Source: Delphinus delphis
Lineage: Eukaryota > Chordata > Mammalia > Artiodactyla > Delphinidae
Length of the DNA: 64,000 nucleotides
NCBI RefSeq assembly: GCF_949987515.2
Contig: NC_082690.1
Span: 101,120,400-101,184,399 of the forward strand
Reading direction: 5' to 3'
Of the stretch, positions 23,408-38,639 are shown one piece after another (the stretch's first letter is position 1; every line of letters starts with the position of its first letter). Under the pieces are notes generated by a model. It did not search any database, was not told the origin of the DNA, and saw nothing but the letters and a program-made list of their open reading frames with translations. A program made the translations under genes and the position numbers.

Positions 23408-24477
23408 GTGAGTCTCCCGACCTACAGACCGTCAGGGCCACACAGACCGTGGTAGCCTCGGCCTGACTTTCTCTTGGAGGAGAGGCAAGCCCGGTTTTCT
23501 GGGCTGATAGGCCGAGGGAAAGTGAGACCCAGGGTGCAGCGATCTCCTTCGAGTCTGCACGTTTCATCTCCCACCTTTTGGCTGGAGCCACTGCTGAGTG
23601 CCACTGGGTGGCCATGGCTGGTTGGTGCAGGAAGCTGGGGGTGGGACCTGAATGGGGGCGTTAACTGTGAACGTGCCAGGTCAAGGCCTGGAGCCTCACT
23701 CCAGGGGGGACAGGAGGAACTGTGTCCTGGGGTGTGAACACCTGGCCTCGTGTTCTGTCTCTGTCGCTGGCGCACTTCTCTCCTCTGTGGGTCTCCTGGC
23801 TAAAGGGCGTGAGAGCTGTGGGCTCTGGGGCCTGGCCTGCATCTCCCTGGTGGGAGGAGCACCGTAGCCATGAGAGCTTGCACACGGCTCCCCCAGCTGC
23901 TGGACGGGGTTAGCACAATGGCCATGCCAGCCCCATAGGCCCCAGGGGCTGCCGGGACCCTTTGGAGTAAAGAGTGTTGGAGAGCCGGGGGAGAGATCGG
24001 CGTTTCCTCCTGGCGGCGAATTGAAACGTACAGACCCGCACCCCACATGTTGACCCTGCTCAGGAGGCCCCGCCCCCGTGCCAGCCCCAGCTGAAAGGGC
24101 CGGGAGGAGTGGGATTTCGAAGCCGCTCAAGGGGCCCGTTAGAGCTTGCAGCTTGTGTAGGTTTCTGCCCCCGCCTCTCAGTGTTAGAGGTGGGTGGGAT
24201 GTGGTTAGGGCCACCTCGATGGGACTGTCCTGCTGTTCTCGCCCCAGAGGCCAGGCCTGGGGGCGAGGGATCTGCGGGCTGCGGGCAGCGTGCCAGCTCT
24301 GCGCGTCCACAGAGGGGTCACGGCCGGGCAGTGCTAAGCCTGATGCTTCTGCTCCTGGCTACCCTGGGGTCTGCCGGGAAGAGAGCCTCGCCCCTGCCAC
24401 GGCCACTGCCGGTGGGCGTGTTCCCCTGACCCCTCCGTGCTCTCCCGATCGCCCCCCTGAAACCGCTTTCTCCACAG

Positions 24478-24529
24478 AGGCCAAGACTGACCAAGCAGAT
24501 GGCCCCAAGGAGCCGCCTCAGAGTGTCAG
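24478..24529 (+). CDS. INCENP: INCENP exon 8 (residues 426-442)
   Basis: A 52-base exon encoding EAKTDQADGPKEPPQSV, nearly identical to human. Acceptor TCTCCACAG. The donor is a less standard CAG|GTTCGC. It ends two bases into an arginine codon. Confidence 0.93.
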
Positions 24530-24975
24530 GTTCGCATGCGGGAAGGCGTGTGCAGGCGACCATTTTGAGGGGCCCAGAGGGGCACGAACCTTGAGTCCTC
24601 CCTCGGGAAGGGTGGGCGTGTGGTCAGGGACCTCCGTGTCCTCTCAGCAGGGGTGGGGACTGGCGCTCTCACTTAATAACAGAGGTGGCTTCAGGCTGTG
24701 GGAGGAGCCTGACCTGGGGGTGGGCCACGGGATCCCAGACCCCCATCCTCCTGTGTCCTGGCCGTGTGACCTTGGACTGGTCACTCCCCTTCCTCTGACT
24801 GGGCGGCAGAGGGTTGGTCAGGGAGACCCCACCTCTGCAGTGCCTTTCAATCTGGAGTCCCGGGGGCTGGGCCCAGTTCCATTCGCAAGGGGGACCTTTT
24901 CTGGGGCGTGACAGGGGGCGCTGGGGGGGACGCGAGGGCGGGCCCTGTGACACTGCTGCGCCCGCACGCTGGCAG

Positions 24976-25093
24976 GAGGAAGCGCAGCTACAAGCAGGCC
25001 GTGAGTGAGCTGGATGAAGAACAGCAGCTGGAGGATGAAGAGCTGCAGCCCCCCAGGAGCAAGACCCCTTCCCCGCCCTGTCCCGCCAGCAAG
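24976..25093 (+). CDS. INCENP: INCENP exon 9 (residues 443-482)
   Basis: A 118-base exon that begins [17 protein letters not shown], a conserved basic-then-acidic block, and ends CPASK. Acceptor GCTGGCAG, donor AAG|GTGAGTG. It ends at a codon boundary. Confidence 0.95.
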
Positions 25094-25162
25094 GTGAGTG
25101 TGAGTCTGCCCTCCCTCCGCCCCCTGCCCCGCCCACGGGCTCTGACCCTGGTCCCTCTGCAG

Positions 25163-25294
25163 GTGGTGCGGCCCCTCCGGACCTTCCTGCACACCGTGCA
25201 GAGGAACCAGACGCTCATGACCCCGACCTCGACCCCTCACAGCAGCGTGAAATCCTTCATGAAGCGCAACACTCCCCTGCGCGTGGACCCCAAG
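25163..25294 (+). CDS. INCENP: INCENP exon 10 (residues 483-526)
   Basis: A 132-base in-phase exon encoding the conserved block [16 protein letters not shown] followed by TP-rich sequence and [11 protein letters not shown]. Acceptor CTCTGCAG, donor CAAG|GTGAGG. It leads into the microexon and the helix. Confidence 0.95.
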
Positions 25295-25800
25295 GTGAGG
25301 GCGGCCTGGCTGAAGGCTGCAGCATGTCCCCAGGCTGCTGGGAGCAGCGGGGGCCTGGGCCAAGGCGGGTGTGACCTGGCACTGGTCAAGAACCAGCTTG
25401 AGCCTCTGTGACCCTGGGCTACCTTGACATCTGGGGACTGTCCTGACTCCTTGGGCTCTGCACTGCAGCCTAGAGGCTCGGCCGGCTCAGGGTGACCTCC
25501 CGGGTCTGGGATCCGGGGCTGGGAAGTGGCAGAATTGGCCTGGCTGGCCACCGCCGTGGCCATCCATCCCCAGGCACCGCCCCTGTTCCCTCCCGGCGGC
25601 CTGAGTAGTTAAGGTGAGGGACTCACGTGGACGCTGACTTGGGGATGAGGCCTGGGTGACGTGAGAGGAGTGGTGGCGCTGGGAGAGGGCGCAGGCCCCA
25701 AGCAGACTCACTGGCGTCTTCAGGAGGACGGCCTGCTTTCCGGGATGCCCTCCACCTGGCATTAACTCTTGGCTTTTTCCTTGTCTCCTCTTCTCCACAG

Positions 25801-25812
25801 TGCAGCTTTGTC
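25801..25812 (+). CDS. INCENP: INCENP exon 11: 12-base microexon (residues 527-530, CSFV)
   Basis: Four codons, TGC AGC TTT GTC, sit between a pyrimidine-rich TTCTCCACAG acceptor and a consensus GTAAGTAA donor. CSFV occurs at the same place in the long human isoform (DPK-CSFV-EKERQ). Human INCENP is known in 918- and 914-residue forms differing by four residues, consistent with this exon being optional. Both borders are phase 0, so skipping it keeps the frame. Confidence 0.92.
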
Positions 25813-26979
25813 GTAAGTAAAGCCTTTCCCTGTCCTGTAACCTAGCTCCACCCAGCACTTACCCGCCGTAGCCCTGTCCCTGCAAAACTGACAGCACTTG
25901 TAGAGGCACTAACATCATCAGTGGGAGCATTAAGGGGGCCAGGAGGTGGGAGGTGAGCTAGAGTTGCTGGCTGGCTGGCCCGCCGGCCCTGCAGTTCTGG
26001 AGCCGATGTCCTCCCTCTGCAGAGCCTGCCCAGGAGGATGAGAGGGGGTGTGGTCCCCAGGCAGGAGGAAGCAGAGGGGGTGTGACCTGCGATGGGTCAC
26101 CAGGGCCACATCTTGCAGTGTTCCCCCCCAGCCACGTCCCTCCCACCTCGCCGGTGCCGGGCTTGCCCTCAGGGTCTGGGGCTGCAAAGAGAATAGACAA
26201 GGCATCTCTGACCCCAGGCCACCGAGATTTACAGGATCGCAGACCTAAGCTGCTGCCTTGAGGGGTAGGGCAGTGGGGAAAGGAGATCTGGGTCTGCTGG
26301 GTAATGGTGGAACTGTCAGTGCCATCCTCCAGAAAGAAGGCCACAGAAGCTGTTCTCTTCTCAGATGCCCCAGAGCTGAGCTGGACCACCGGCTGCGTGC
26401 AAGGAGCCATGGGGGCCTGGGACCTGCTCGGCCCACAGTCCCAGCTCCCAGGGTCTCCCGAGCAGCTGCAAGGTTGCATCCCCCGAGTCCTTTAGTGTCC
26501 GCTGGCACTTTGAAGGCCACCTACCTGGAGGGCTTCTGCCTCCAGCCAGGGGTCTTAGGGCCCCAGGAGCACTGCCGTGGAGCTTGACAGATCAAGAGGC
26601 TGCCCAGCAGCTGGACAGGCAGGTCCTGAACTGGCCTCTCCTGCAAGAAGGCTGGTCCCATCTGGGTGGACAGGGCCATGGCGTGTCATCCAACATGCCA
26701 GCAAGCAGGCTGTGTGGTTCTTATGTACCTGTCTTTGTGCCAGGGCCCTACTAGGCACCTGGGCCCACAGCCGTGAACCAGCCTTGGACTTTTTCCTCCT
26801 ACAAGGAGCTACCTGTGCCCCACCCAGACTGATCGGGGCCTTGCAGGAATGACCAAGAGGTTCAGGAAGCTGCCCTTTCCTGCTTTGGGGAGCCCAGGTC
26901 CCTGCATGCGACATCTGCGCGGGTGGGACAGTCCTCAGGAGGCCAGGGGACCTACCTAGGTAGGTCGCTGTGGCATCGG

Positions 26980-27125
26980 ACTGGTTTCCTAACCTTTGGG
27001 CCTAAATTTCCTTGGCTACAAAGTGTGGAGACAGAGGTTCATTCAGGGAGATTGGATGAAGCAGGGAGCAGTAGCGAGTGTCAAGCACCCAGCACGGGGA
27101 TCGGCATGAAGTGGTTGTTTGATGG
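26980..27125 (+). repeat. MIR-like fragment in INCENP intron 11
   Basis: 'gactggtttcctaacctttg' and 'gcatgaagtggttgtttgat' are MIR-like. Confidence 0.45.
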
Positions 27126-28278
27126 GTGGCAGAGAGGCTGCTCATTGGAGACCCCTGGAGGCAGAAGGGGCTGCACAAGCTTTTGGATCCCTCCCACCCT
27201 CTGCTTTGGGCTTGATGGTGGCCCCTGGGGAGCAGCCCACCTTCCAAGGTTGGGGCAGAGGAAGCACGGATTCTACGACCGAAGAAACTCTTGTTTTCTT
27301 CTATAAAATTCACAGTGCAACAGGATAAGTGCTCTGACCTGGGCTGGGAAATCCTAATAGTCAAGCTTCAGGACAAAAGCCTGTTTTGCTGAGCCCTGCT
27401 GAGAGTAGGAATCTGGGGGCAGGACGAGAGGGTGGCGAGCGCTCAGGGTGCCACGTGGCCTTTGTTTCCCAGGTGCTTTCCTCATAGGCCAGCGGGCGGT
27501 GTGGCCTCTTGCTGGGTTTCCCTGGGTCCGTGTGGTTGGAGAGCACAAGGCCACCTGCTCCCTCCCTGAGGGGTCCTCCCAAAGGCCAGCATCCTCCTCC
27601 AGCCTGGCTTCCTACCCCAGCTTGGCTTCTATGACTCATGATCATCTCTCTCCATTTCTCTTTCCATCTTTAAAAAAAAAAATTTTATATTAAAAAACAT
27701 TTTACAGTAAAATTTATGTTAAAAATTATCATACGGTGAAATCTATCCTATGTGAAAGCATAGGTTTATGTAACCACTACAGCAGTTGGGATGCAGAGCG
27801 GTTCCATCACCCCACAAGACTCCCTCCCCCACCCCTACCGCGTGCTCTTCATCACTATAGTTTTGTCTTTTTGAGAATGTCACGTGAGTGTAATCATACG
27901 ACAGGTGACCTCTTGAGATTGGCTTACTCAGCATAACGCTTCTGAACTCAGTCATTACACTTGAATTCAGTTTCTTGTAGACAGCATACAGTTGAGTCAG
28001 GGTGGTGGTTTTGTTTCTTTTTAAAATCTAACAGTGTCTTATTTGATATATTTAGTGGTATGTTTCAATTTACATCTACTGTTTTATTATTATTGGCTGT
28101 TACCTTTGTTTTTTTCTTCTGTCTCCCCTTTCTTGCCTTTTTTGGGGTCCCTTGACGTTTTTTAGTATTCCATTTTAATTTGTCTCTTGCGATTCGGACT
28201 ATATCATTTTTAGGGTTTTTAATGGTTGTTTTGAGGCATTACATACTTAACTTTCACAATTACTTTAGCATCAGTATC

Positions 28279-28489
28279 TTTTCTTTTTTTTTTTTTTGCA
28301 TTATGCGGGCCTCTCACTGTTGTGGCCTCTCCCGTTGCGGAGCACAGGCTCCGGACGCGCAGCCTCAGCGGCCATGGCTCACGGGCCCAGCCGCTCCGCG
28401 GCATGTGGGATCTTCCTGGACCGGGGCACGAACCCTTGTCCCCTGCATCGGCAGGCGGACTCTCAACCACTGCGCCACCAGGGAAGCCC
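28279..28489 (-). repeat. CHR-2-like SINE
   Basis: T-run, GC-rich body and antisense head. AGCATCAG-GATCTT flanks both sides with one mismatch. Confidence 0.92.
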
Positions 28490-29228
28490 AAGCATCAGGA
28501 TCTTATCAGTTGAATTGGAATGTAGAAACCTTACCACCTATAGATGCCTTGACTTCCCACTGTGTGTGATCCTTGTCTTACATATTCCATCTCCATACAT
28601 CGATGACTCCAGCAGAATAATTTCTGCTTTCAATTGTCAAACATTTTAAAGAAACTCAAGAGGAAAAGAAGTCTTGATATTTACCCAGATATTTGTCATT
28701 TCTGTTCTTCATTCTTGAAGCTTCACCTTTCCTTCTGGTATTATTTCTCTTCTGTCTGAAAAACTTCCTTTAGCAATTCTTTGAGAAGTCTGCTGGCAAC
28801 AAATTCTTTAGTTTTCCTTTATTTGAGAAAGTTTATTTCCCTTCATTTCTGAAGGATATTTTCACTGAATATAGGTAGAGTTCCGGATTAACAGTTCTTT
28901 CCTTTTAGCAATCTTAAAATGTGCTCCTTCCGTCTGGCCTCCAAACTTTCTGATGAGAAATCCCCAGTCATTCAAATCATTGCTCCCTGATAGATAATGT
29001 GTCTTTTTTCTTCTGGTGCCTACTTTTTAGATTTTTTTTCCTTTGTTTTAATATTAAGTTTTTAGCAGTTTGATTCTTTTGTGGCTGGACATGGGTTTCC
29101 TTGGGTTTATCCTGTTTGGGTTTTGATGACCTTCTTGAATCCGTAGATTTATATCTTTCAGCAAAGCTGGACATCTTCAGCCATTATTTCTTCAAGGTTT
29201 TGGGGTTTTTTTCAGTATTTCATAGACT

Positions 29229-29343
29229 TTTTTTTTTTTTCCCACACCACACGGCTTGCAGGATCTTCCCCAACCAGGGATTAAACCCAGGCCACCGCAG
29301 TGAAAGCCCAGAATCCTAACCACTAGGCCACCAGGGAAATCCT
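29229..29343 (-). repeat. CHR-type SINE, short form
   Basis: Antisense head aggccaccagggaaatcc, diverged. TCATAGA-CTTTT flanks both sides. Confidence 0.8.
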
Positions 29344-30996
29344 CATAGAACTTTTGTTGTCATCTCACAGTTCCCTCAGGCTCTGTTAATTTTTCTTCCG
29401 TATATTTTCTCTCTGTGTTTAGATTGGCTAAATTTTGATTTATCTTCATGTTTTCTCCATTCTGCTCTTGGATCTGTCCACTGAATTTTTTTTTTTCAGT
29501 TATTGTATTTTTAGTTCCAAATCGCCATTTGCCGCTTCTTTAGATCTTCTAGTTGCTGAGATTTTCTGTTTTTCCAGTTGTCTTAAGAGTGCTGTGATTT
29601 TTTGTTGGGGCATTTTTGTCAGAGAATTCCAACCGGACCTCTTGGCATTGGTGTCTGTTGATTGCCTTTTCCCGTGGGAGTTGAGATTTTCCTGGTCCTC
29701 GTATGCTTAGTAACTCTGGATTGCAGCCTGCACATTTTGAATATGATGTTAGGAGACTCTGGGTCTTGTTTAAATCTTATGGAGACTGTTGATCGTTTGC
29801 TTTGGCAGTAACCCACTGGTTCTGGCTGTGGTTCCAACCTGCTTTCTGTGGCCTGTGGTTCCAATGTCCATTCAGATTTCAAAGCCTTTACCGTGCTCTT
29901 TGGATCTGTCGTGGGTGTGCCAGTCAGCGGTCCGTCTGGGATCTGGCAGGTGGCCTGAGAGTTTAGTTCTCAGAGTTTCAGGTGTGATAGTTCGGGTCAA
30001 ATCCAAACATCTCCAGTTTGGTGCTGCGCCCAGGAGTTCATAAACACCTTATGGTATTACTTTCTCAATCTATCCAGTACTTTCCTCTTCTCTGGGGCTC
30101 CCCCTTTCTGCCCCCCAGCCAGGAAGCTGGGGCCTTAGTTCTTCTGCTCTGCTGTGTGCTCCCCTAACCACGTGGAGGGCCTCCGGCTGGGAGACAGAAA
30201 GAAAGGCAACAGTGTTTCCCAGCATTTTGGGATCACAGCTCCATAGCGTGGCATGGAAGGTTCTCCTCCTTGAGTTTTGACTTTGCAGGTTCCAGTAACT
30301 GCTGCTGTCCCCGTTGCCACAGGATTGCTTGTGGGCCAGAGCATGAGAGAAGGGAGAAAAGAGGGAAAAAACCATAGCGTTTTGAGTCAGAACCAGAGGG
30401 CTCTTCCCGGAGTTCTGTCAGCACCTCGGTGATCTCTTTGGGGTCTCAGGCTTCACTGAGTTAGTGCTGGAGGGAAAAAAAAGCATTCAGCTCATTGCTG
30501 GTTCGGTGACGCTTCAAAGCTTGGTCTCCTTCCCCAGTCTGCCTGCGGCTGTTTACCTTGCAGAGGCCTCAGATAACTGCTCCGTGCATTCTGTTAGGTT
30601 ATACACCACATGTAGTGGGAGAGACAGATGGGAGTGTCCACTCCACCTCACCCAGAACCGGAGCCCTTCTCTCCGTCTTTAGGATGGTATTACCTCGGGG
30701 CCAGATTTCTAGGTGGGAAATCTGTAGTCAAGGTCAGTGGCCAAGGAGAAATGGACAGTAAGGCCGATGGGTGGCTTAGCCCAGAGGTGGTATCTACTGG
30801 GAGCCAGGCTGGGGTGAGGGGTGGGCCTCTAGTCCAGGTCCCAGCCTCTACCCTTATCCCCTGACCGTTACTGGTAAAGCACCAGTCTCGTCCTTGGCCA
30901 GGGAGGGCTTGGAGGCCCCACCTGTCCTGCTGGTTGCCTACTGCTATGGCCATGCCCCTGGGGCTTTCTGGGCCTGTGGAGGAGGAGGGTACCAGC

Positions 30997-31140
30997 ATCG
31001 ATCTGCTGAAGCAACTAGGACTTTTAAAAAGTTGTTTTTGAAATTTGTATGTAGTCGTATCACAAGAAGTTTGGAAAATGAAGGGGAAAAAATGCCATCC
31101 CTAATCAGTGTCACCAGCCTATATAGTAACCTCTGTTAGC
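30997..31140 (+). repeat. Inverted repeat, left arm (INCENP intron 11)
   Basis: Pairs with the reverse complement of 31731-32096 (SINE removed) at roughly 88 percent by eye. Shared text includes gatctgctgaa, cacaagaagtttggaaaat and aatgccatccctaatc. Confidence 0.8.
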
Positions 31141-31188
31141 ATTTGACAGTATTTTCTTTTTTTTTCAGCTGTTAGGAAAGAGTCGATA

Positions 31189-31189
31189 C

Positions 31190-31231
<42 letters not shown>
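31189..31231. repeat. (GT)n microsatellite
   Basis: About 20 GT units, lying in the loop between the two inverted-repeat arms. Confidence 0.95.
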
Positions 31232-31232
<1 letters not shown>

Positions 31233-31351
31233 ACTCGTAAAAGTTATAAAGCATAATAATAAAAAATTAACACATGTGTACCCATCCATCCCCTTAAATA
31301 GAACATTAACCATAACTTTCAAAGCTGCCTTTCTGTCCCTTCCCAATCTGG

Positions 31352-31678
31352 TTCTTTTTTTCTTCTTCTTATTACTTTTGGCTGCGTTGGATCTTTGTTG
31401 TTGCATGCGGGCATTTTCTGCTTGTGGCGAGCAGGGGCTACTCTTCCTTGCGGTGCGCGGGCTTCTCGTTGCGATGGCTCCTCTTGTTGCAGAGCACAGG
31501 CTTTAGGCACGCGGGGTCAGTAGTTGTGGCTCGCGGGCTCTAGAGGGCAGGCTCGGTAGTTGTGGCGAACGGGCCCAGCCGCTCTGCGGCGTGTGGGATC
31601 TTCCCGGACCAGGGCTTGAACCCGTGTCCCCTGCATTGGCAGGCAGATTCTCAGCCACTGCACCACCAGGGAAGTCCC
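31352..31678 (-). repeat. CHR-type SINE, long form
   Basis: Antisense head caccaccagggaagtccc and T-rich left end. It lies between the inverted-repeat arms. Confidence 0.85.
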
Positions 31679-31730
31679 TCATTCTTAACTCTTTTATCAA
31701 ATATAACTTTTTATATAGTTATAACCTCCG

Positions 31731-32360
<630 letters not shown>

Positions 32361-32418
32361 TAAGTGCCCGCCCCCCCCCCCCCCATCCGGCTCCCCCGGC
32401 CTTGCTGGGCCCCCGTGA

Positions 32419-32577
<159 letters not shown>

Positions 32578-32675
32578 TAGCAGCTTCCGCGGGCTGGGCC
32601 CTGGCGGGACCCAGGCCCGTCACACTGGGTGGCCCGAGGGTTAGGACTGGACCCGTCGGGAAGTTACGGGTTTGA

Positions 32676-33400
<725 letters not shown>

Positions 33401-33494
33401 ACGTTCTGCCTCTAAGATGACGGGCCCACCTCTTCCTGGGAACTGTCGGTCTTACGACTCTAGGGAACACAGATCTGGCATTAGGGGGTCATAA

Positions 33495-33700
33495 GACTAA
33501 TGGCTAAGATTTATGGAGTATTTACATTGTGCCAGGCACTGTTCTAAGTGCGTCATGTGTATAAACTCAGCAGTCTTAGGAGGCGTGGGCGTGACTGTTG
33601 TCCCCATTTTATCAATGAGGGTAAAACCGAGGCCAGAAGGCTTCTGTGACTCGCCTCGTATCACCCAGCTCACGAGTTTGGCTTCGTCCAGTCTGTACCC
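33495..33700 (+). repeat. MIR-like fragment
   Basis: 'tgtgccaggcactgttctaa' with 'ccccattttatcaatgaggg' is MIR3/MIR-like. Confidence 0.65.
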
Positions 33701-33823
33701 TTAACTACTAAATCTGCCGCTGCAGCAAAAGAAGTTGTTGCAAGACGCGCCTCAGGCCGGTTGCCGTGGTCCTTGTGGGTGGAGCCTCGTATGGGGTGTC
33801 CCTGGGCTCAGCCCCTGCTGTTA

Positions 33824-34194
33824 TTTTTTTAAATTTATTTATTTATATTTATTTCTCTAAATTTTTGGCTGCGTTGGGTCTTCGTTGCTGCACGCGGGCT
33901 TTCTCTAGTTGCGGCGAGCGGGGGCTACTCTTCATTGCAGTGCACGGGCTTCTCATTGCGGTGGCTTCTCTTGTTGCGGAGCACGGGGTGTAGGTGCATG
34001 GGCTTCAGCAGTTGTGGCACACAGCCTCAGTAGTTTTGGCGTGTGGGCTCAGTAGTTGTGGCTCGCAGGCTCAGTAGTTGTGCTGCACAGGCTTTAGTTG
34101 CTCCGCGCATGTGGGATCTTCCCGGACCAGGGCTCGAACCCGTGTCCCCTGCATTGGCAGATGGATTCTCAACCACTGCGACACCAGGGAAGTT
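33824..34194 (-). repeat. CHR-type SINE, long form
   Basis: Antisense head gcgacaccagggaagt. GCCCCTGCTGTT flanks both sides as target duplication. Confidence 0.88.
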
Positions 34195-34351
34195 GGCCCC
34201 TGCTGTTCTTGACGCGAGAGGAGCTTCTGGGAAGGACAGGCCCTCCGGCCAGCTGCTCCTCCCCCCACCCCCCCTTCCTCCCTCCCAGACCCGCTCTTGC
34301 CTTTCCAGCCCGGGCTGGCCTGCGAACCCTGACCTTGCTCTCTGGTCACAG

Positions 34352-34482
34352 GAGGAGGAGGAGAGGCGCCACCAGGAGCTGCTGCAGAGGAGGAGGGAGG
34401 AAGAGCAGGAGCGGCTGCGGAAGGCGGCCGAGGCCAAGAGGCTGGCGGAGCAGCGCGAGCTGGAGCGGCTGCAGGCCGAGAG
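34352..34482 (+). CDS. INCENP: INCENP exon 15: shortened helix segment (residues 649-691)
   Basis: A 131-base exon beginning with four glutamates ([12 protein letters not shown]) and ending [13 protein letters not shown] plus two bases. In human INCENP, as I recall it, the stretch between AEQRE and RLQAER carries several repeats of a REQER unit, making it some 35-40 residues longer. Here those repeats are absent, which accounts for most of the 43-residue length difference. The frame and splice sites are intact. Confidence 0.94.
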
Positions 34483-36081
34483 GTGAGGCGTCGCGGAGGC
34501 CCGGCGCCCAGGTGACTCTGTGGCGCCTCGCTGTCACATCAGCCGTCCTCCTGTGCGTGTGTGGCTGACACACAGATGTAGCCGTCACCCAGAGGCAGCT
34601 CCCGCCTTCACTCGGGAGTTTGGAAAAGAAGGACAGGCTTTCTTCCTGGCTCCAGACGTGGTGTGTTGGCTGCTGGAGATTCAAGGAGTAACGGGCAGGG
34701 TCGCTCGGGATTGTGTCTCTGTTCTGCTTCCAGCCGGATGAGCTGAGCCCTTTGGTTCATTCTTTTCTCAGCTGACATAAGGGGGCGGTGGGGCCGCAGG
34801 ACGAGCCAGCATTTCTCAGCAGCCACTGAGGGCCTTTGGGTGGCAGAGTCAGGCCACCACGTGCTGTGATTCATTGCAGGGCCTTCGGCACCCCTGGCTC
34901 GTGCCCACCGCGCGTGCTCCTCAGGGCTGGTGATGACTCGGGCTGACCCCCCACCAACATTTCCAGACTGTCCCGCCTCCCCGCAACTGGGGACCGTGGC
35001 AGATGAGCCCTCGCAGAGGCAGTGGTCTCTGCGATAGGCGAGAATTCCACGTTTAGTTCCACAGGCTTTTATCCAAGGCCAGTCCCTGTGCCGGGTTGTG
35101 CTGGGTCCTGGGGATGCCGAGGAGGGTAAGCCTCCGTCACCACTGGCCAGGAGATACTTGGGATCCTATGCGTGTGTGCAGATGCAGACTCCCCCGTGTG
35201 CGTGTAGACTCGGGCGGGCCCAGGCCCAGGCCTGGCCTCTCTCCTGCTTCCACACACTGGGAAACACCAGGCAGCACTTTTTTCCATGTCCATCTTTGTG
35301 GGTGGCTACAGGCCCAGTGGAGAAGGAGGTGGGTCACAACCAGAGGGCTGACTGCGTCAGGGCCATCGTGTTTTTTGGCACAAAGGGGTCCCTGGTCCTG
35401 TGGGCAGAATCAGAGACAGGAGTCTGGGAGGGGGACAGAGATGGATGTGTGTCAGGCAGCGCCAGGGGCTTCAGGGGGTGGCGACGGTCATAACGTTTGG
35501 CAGCTTGGGCGGGTACCGAGCCACACGCTTTCCACACCTTTCCTTGTTTAATCCTCACCTGAAGACACCTGCAGCATGGGTACCAGCTGCTCCACTTCCC
35601 GGAGGGGGACACAGGTCCAGAGAGGTTCCGTGACTTGTTCAGGGTCATGAGCGAGTAAGTGCAGGTGGCTCTGAGCCGTGAACGGCCCCTCCCTGCTTCG
35701 TGTCAGGCTTGGGGCCGGGTGTTGGCCTGTGGGTCAGGACGAGTGGCGGTAGCTCAGATGACCTCATTTTGTTCTCGTGGCAGCTCTGGAGGAAAGGTGT
35801 TCTGTTCCCCATTGCACAGCAGGCAAGACTGAGGCACGGAGGTCTGAGTGGTGTGGAGGCGCGGGGCCCAGCTGGCGGGCCTCGGGGCTGAGTGCTCCTG
35901 GACCCTCAGCTGAGCGCTCCTAGCCCCTTGGGCGCCAGCACAGCTGCTGGCTCTTCGCTGGCATGCCCGTCCTGCCATTCCCTCCTCTGCGGCGTGTGCC
36001 AGGGCCCTGGCTTCCCTGGCAAGGGTGGAACGGGGCCGGGCCTCAGCTTCCCGCCCTGACATGCTCTTGCTCGGTCCTCAG
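34483..36081 (+). other. INCENP: INCENP intron 15
   Basis: A GTGAGG donor and TCGGTCCTCAG acceptor bound 1.6 kb of mostly unique sequence. A MIR-like stretch lies near 35500-35690. Nothing else is recognised. Confidence 0.75.
35500..35690 (+). repeat. MIR-like fragment
   Basis: 'cttgtttaatcctcacctga' and 'gtgacttgttcagggtcatg' are MIR-like. Confidence 0.55.
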
Positions 36082-36160
36082 GGAGCTGCAGGAGAGGGAG
36101 AAGGCCCTGCGGCTACAGAAGGAGCGGCTGCAGAGGGAGCTGGAGGAGAAGAAGAAAAAG
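36082..36160 (+). CDS. INCENP: INCENP exon 16: helix (residues 692-718)
   Basis: A 79-base exon encoding RELQEREKALRLQKERLQ and ending ELEEKKKK. Acceptor GTCCTCAG, donor AAAAAG|GTAAAG. It ends in phase 0. Confidence 0.95.
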
Positions 36161-36339
36161 GTAAAGGGGAGCCGGGCCTGTGGCTCCCACGGGGTCTGCC
36201 CTGAGCTTTGGGCTGGGAGGCCTGGTCCAGGGGCCCTGGTGCAGGAGCTGCCCTGCCTGCCTCGCTGCGCGGCGTTGGTGGGGGGGAGGGGAGAATGCAC
36301 ACGTGGTCTGTGACATCCTGCCCTCCGCCGGGGTCCCAG

Positions 36340-36447
36340 GAAGAACAGCAGCGCCTGGCTGAGCAGCGGCTGCAGGAGGAGCAGGAGAAGAAAGCCAGGG
36401 AGGCCGCGGCGGCCGGCAAAAGCCTGAACGTGACCGTGGACGTGCAG
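36340..36447 (+). CDS. INCENP: INCENP exon 17: end of helix (residues 719-754)
   Basis: A 108-base in-phase exon. [20 protein letters not shown] closes the charged helix, an Ala-rich stretch follows, then the conserved block LNVTVDVQ. Acceptor GGGTCCCAG, donor GTGCAG|GTGAGG. Confidence 0.95.
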
Positions 36448-38225
<1,778 letters not shown>

Positions 38226-38639
38226 TAGAGCTAAGAGTAGTGGGGTTTCAGCAGCGCACAGAGCTGGAGCAAGGGGTTCCAGCCAGCTGGGGGAGGAGTT
38301 GGAGATGGGGATGGGGGTACTTGAGGCCCAGCAGGATGGGACGCTGAGTTTACAGGCTCTAAACAGGAGTGTGGGTAAGTGTGAAGGTGCCACCTCAGGC
38401 CTGGGTGCAAGGCCTCGGGGAGTGAGCAGGGCCAGTGCATGCAGCGGCTGCCTTACGGAGTTGGCCGAGCTGGGGGCGGGGCGGGCTGCAGTCTCGCTCC
38501 CCGGAGGAAGGGCCAGAACCCTGGAGGGGATCGGTGCTGTACAGAAGAGAGCTTGCTTTGTGAGTTTCACCTCATCTGAACCCCACAGTGACTGGAATCC
38601 GACTTCATCTCCTTAACGTCCAGTCATTCCGGAGGTGGC

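Larger units (their letters stand above)
27670..30050 (-). repeat. Old LINE sequence, antisense, in INCENP intron 11
   Basis: A long AT-rich tract with old-LINE text, for example 'tcagccattatttcttcaag' near 29180 and 'tctgatgagaaatccccagt' near 28955. It is cut by SINEs at 28279 and 29229. The family is uncertain (L1M or HAL1-like). Confidence 0.5.
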
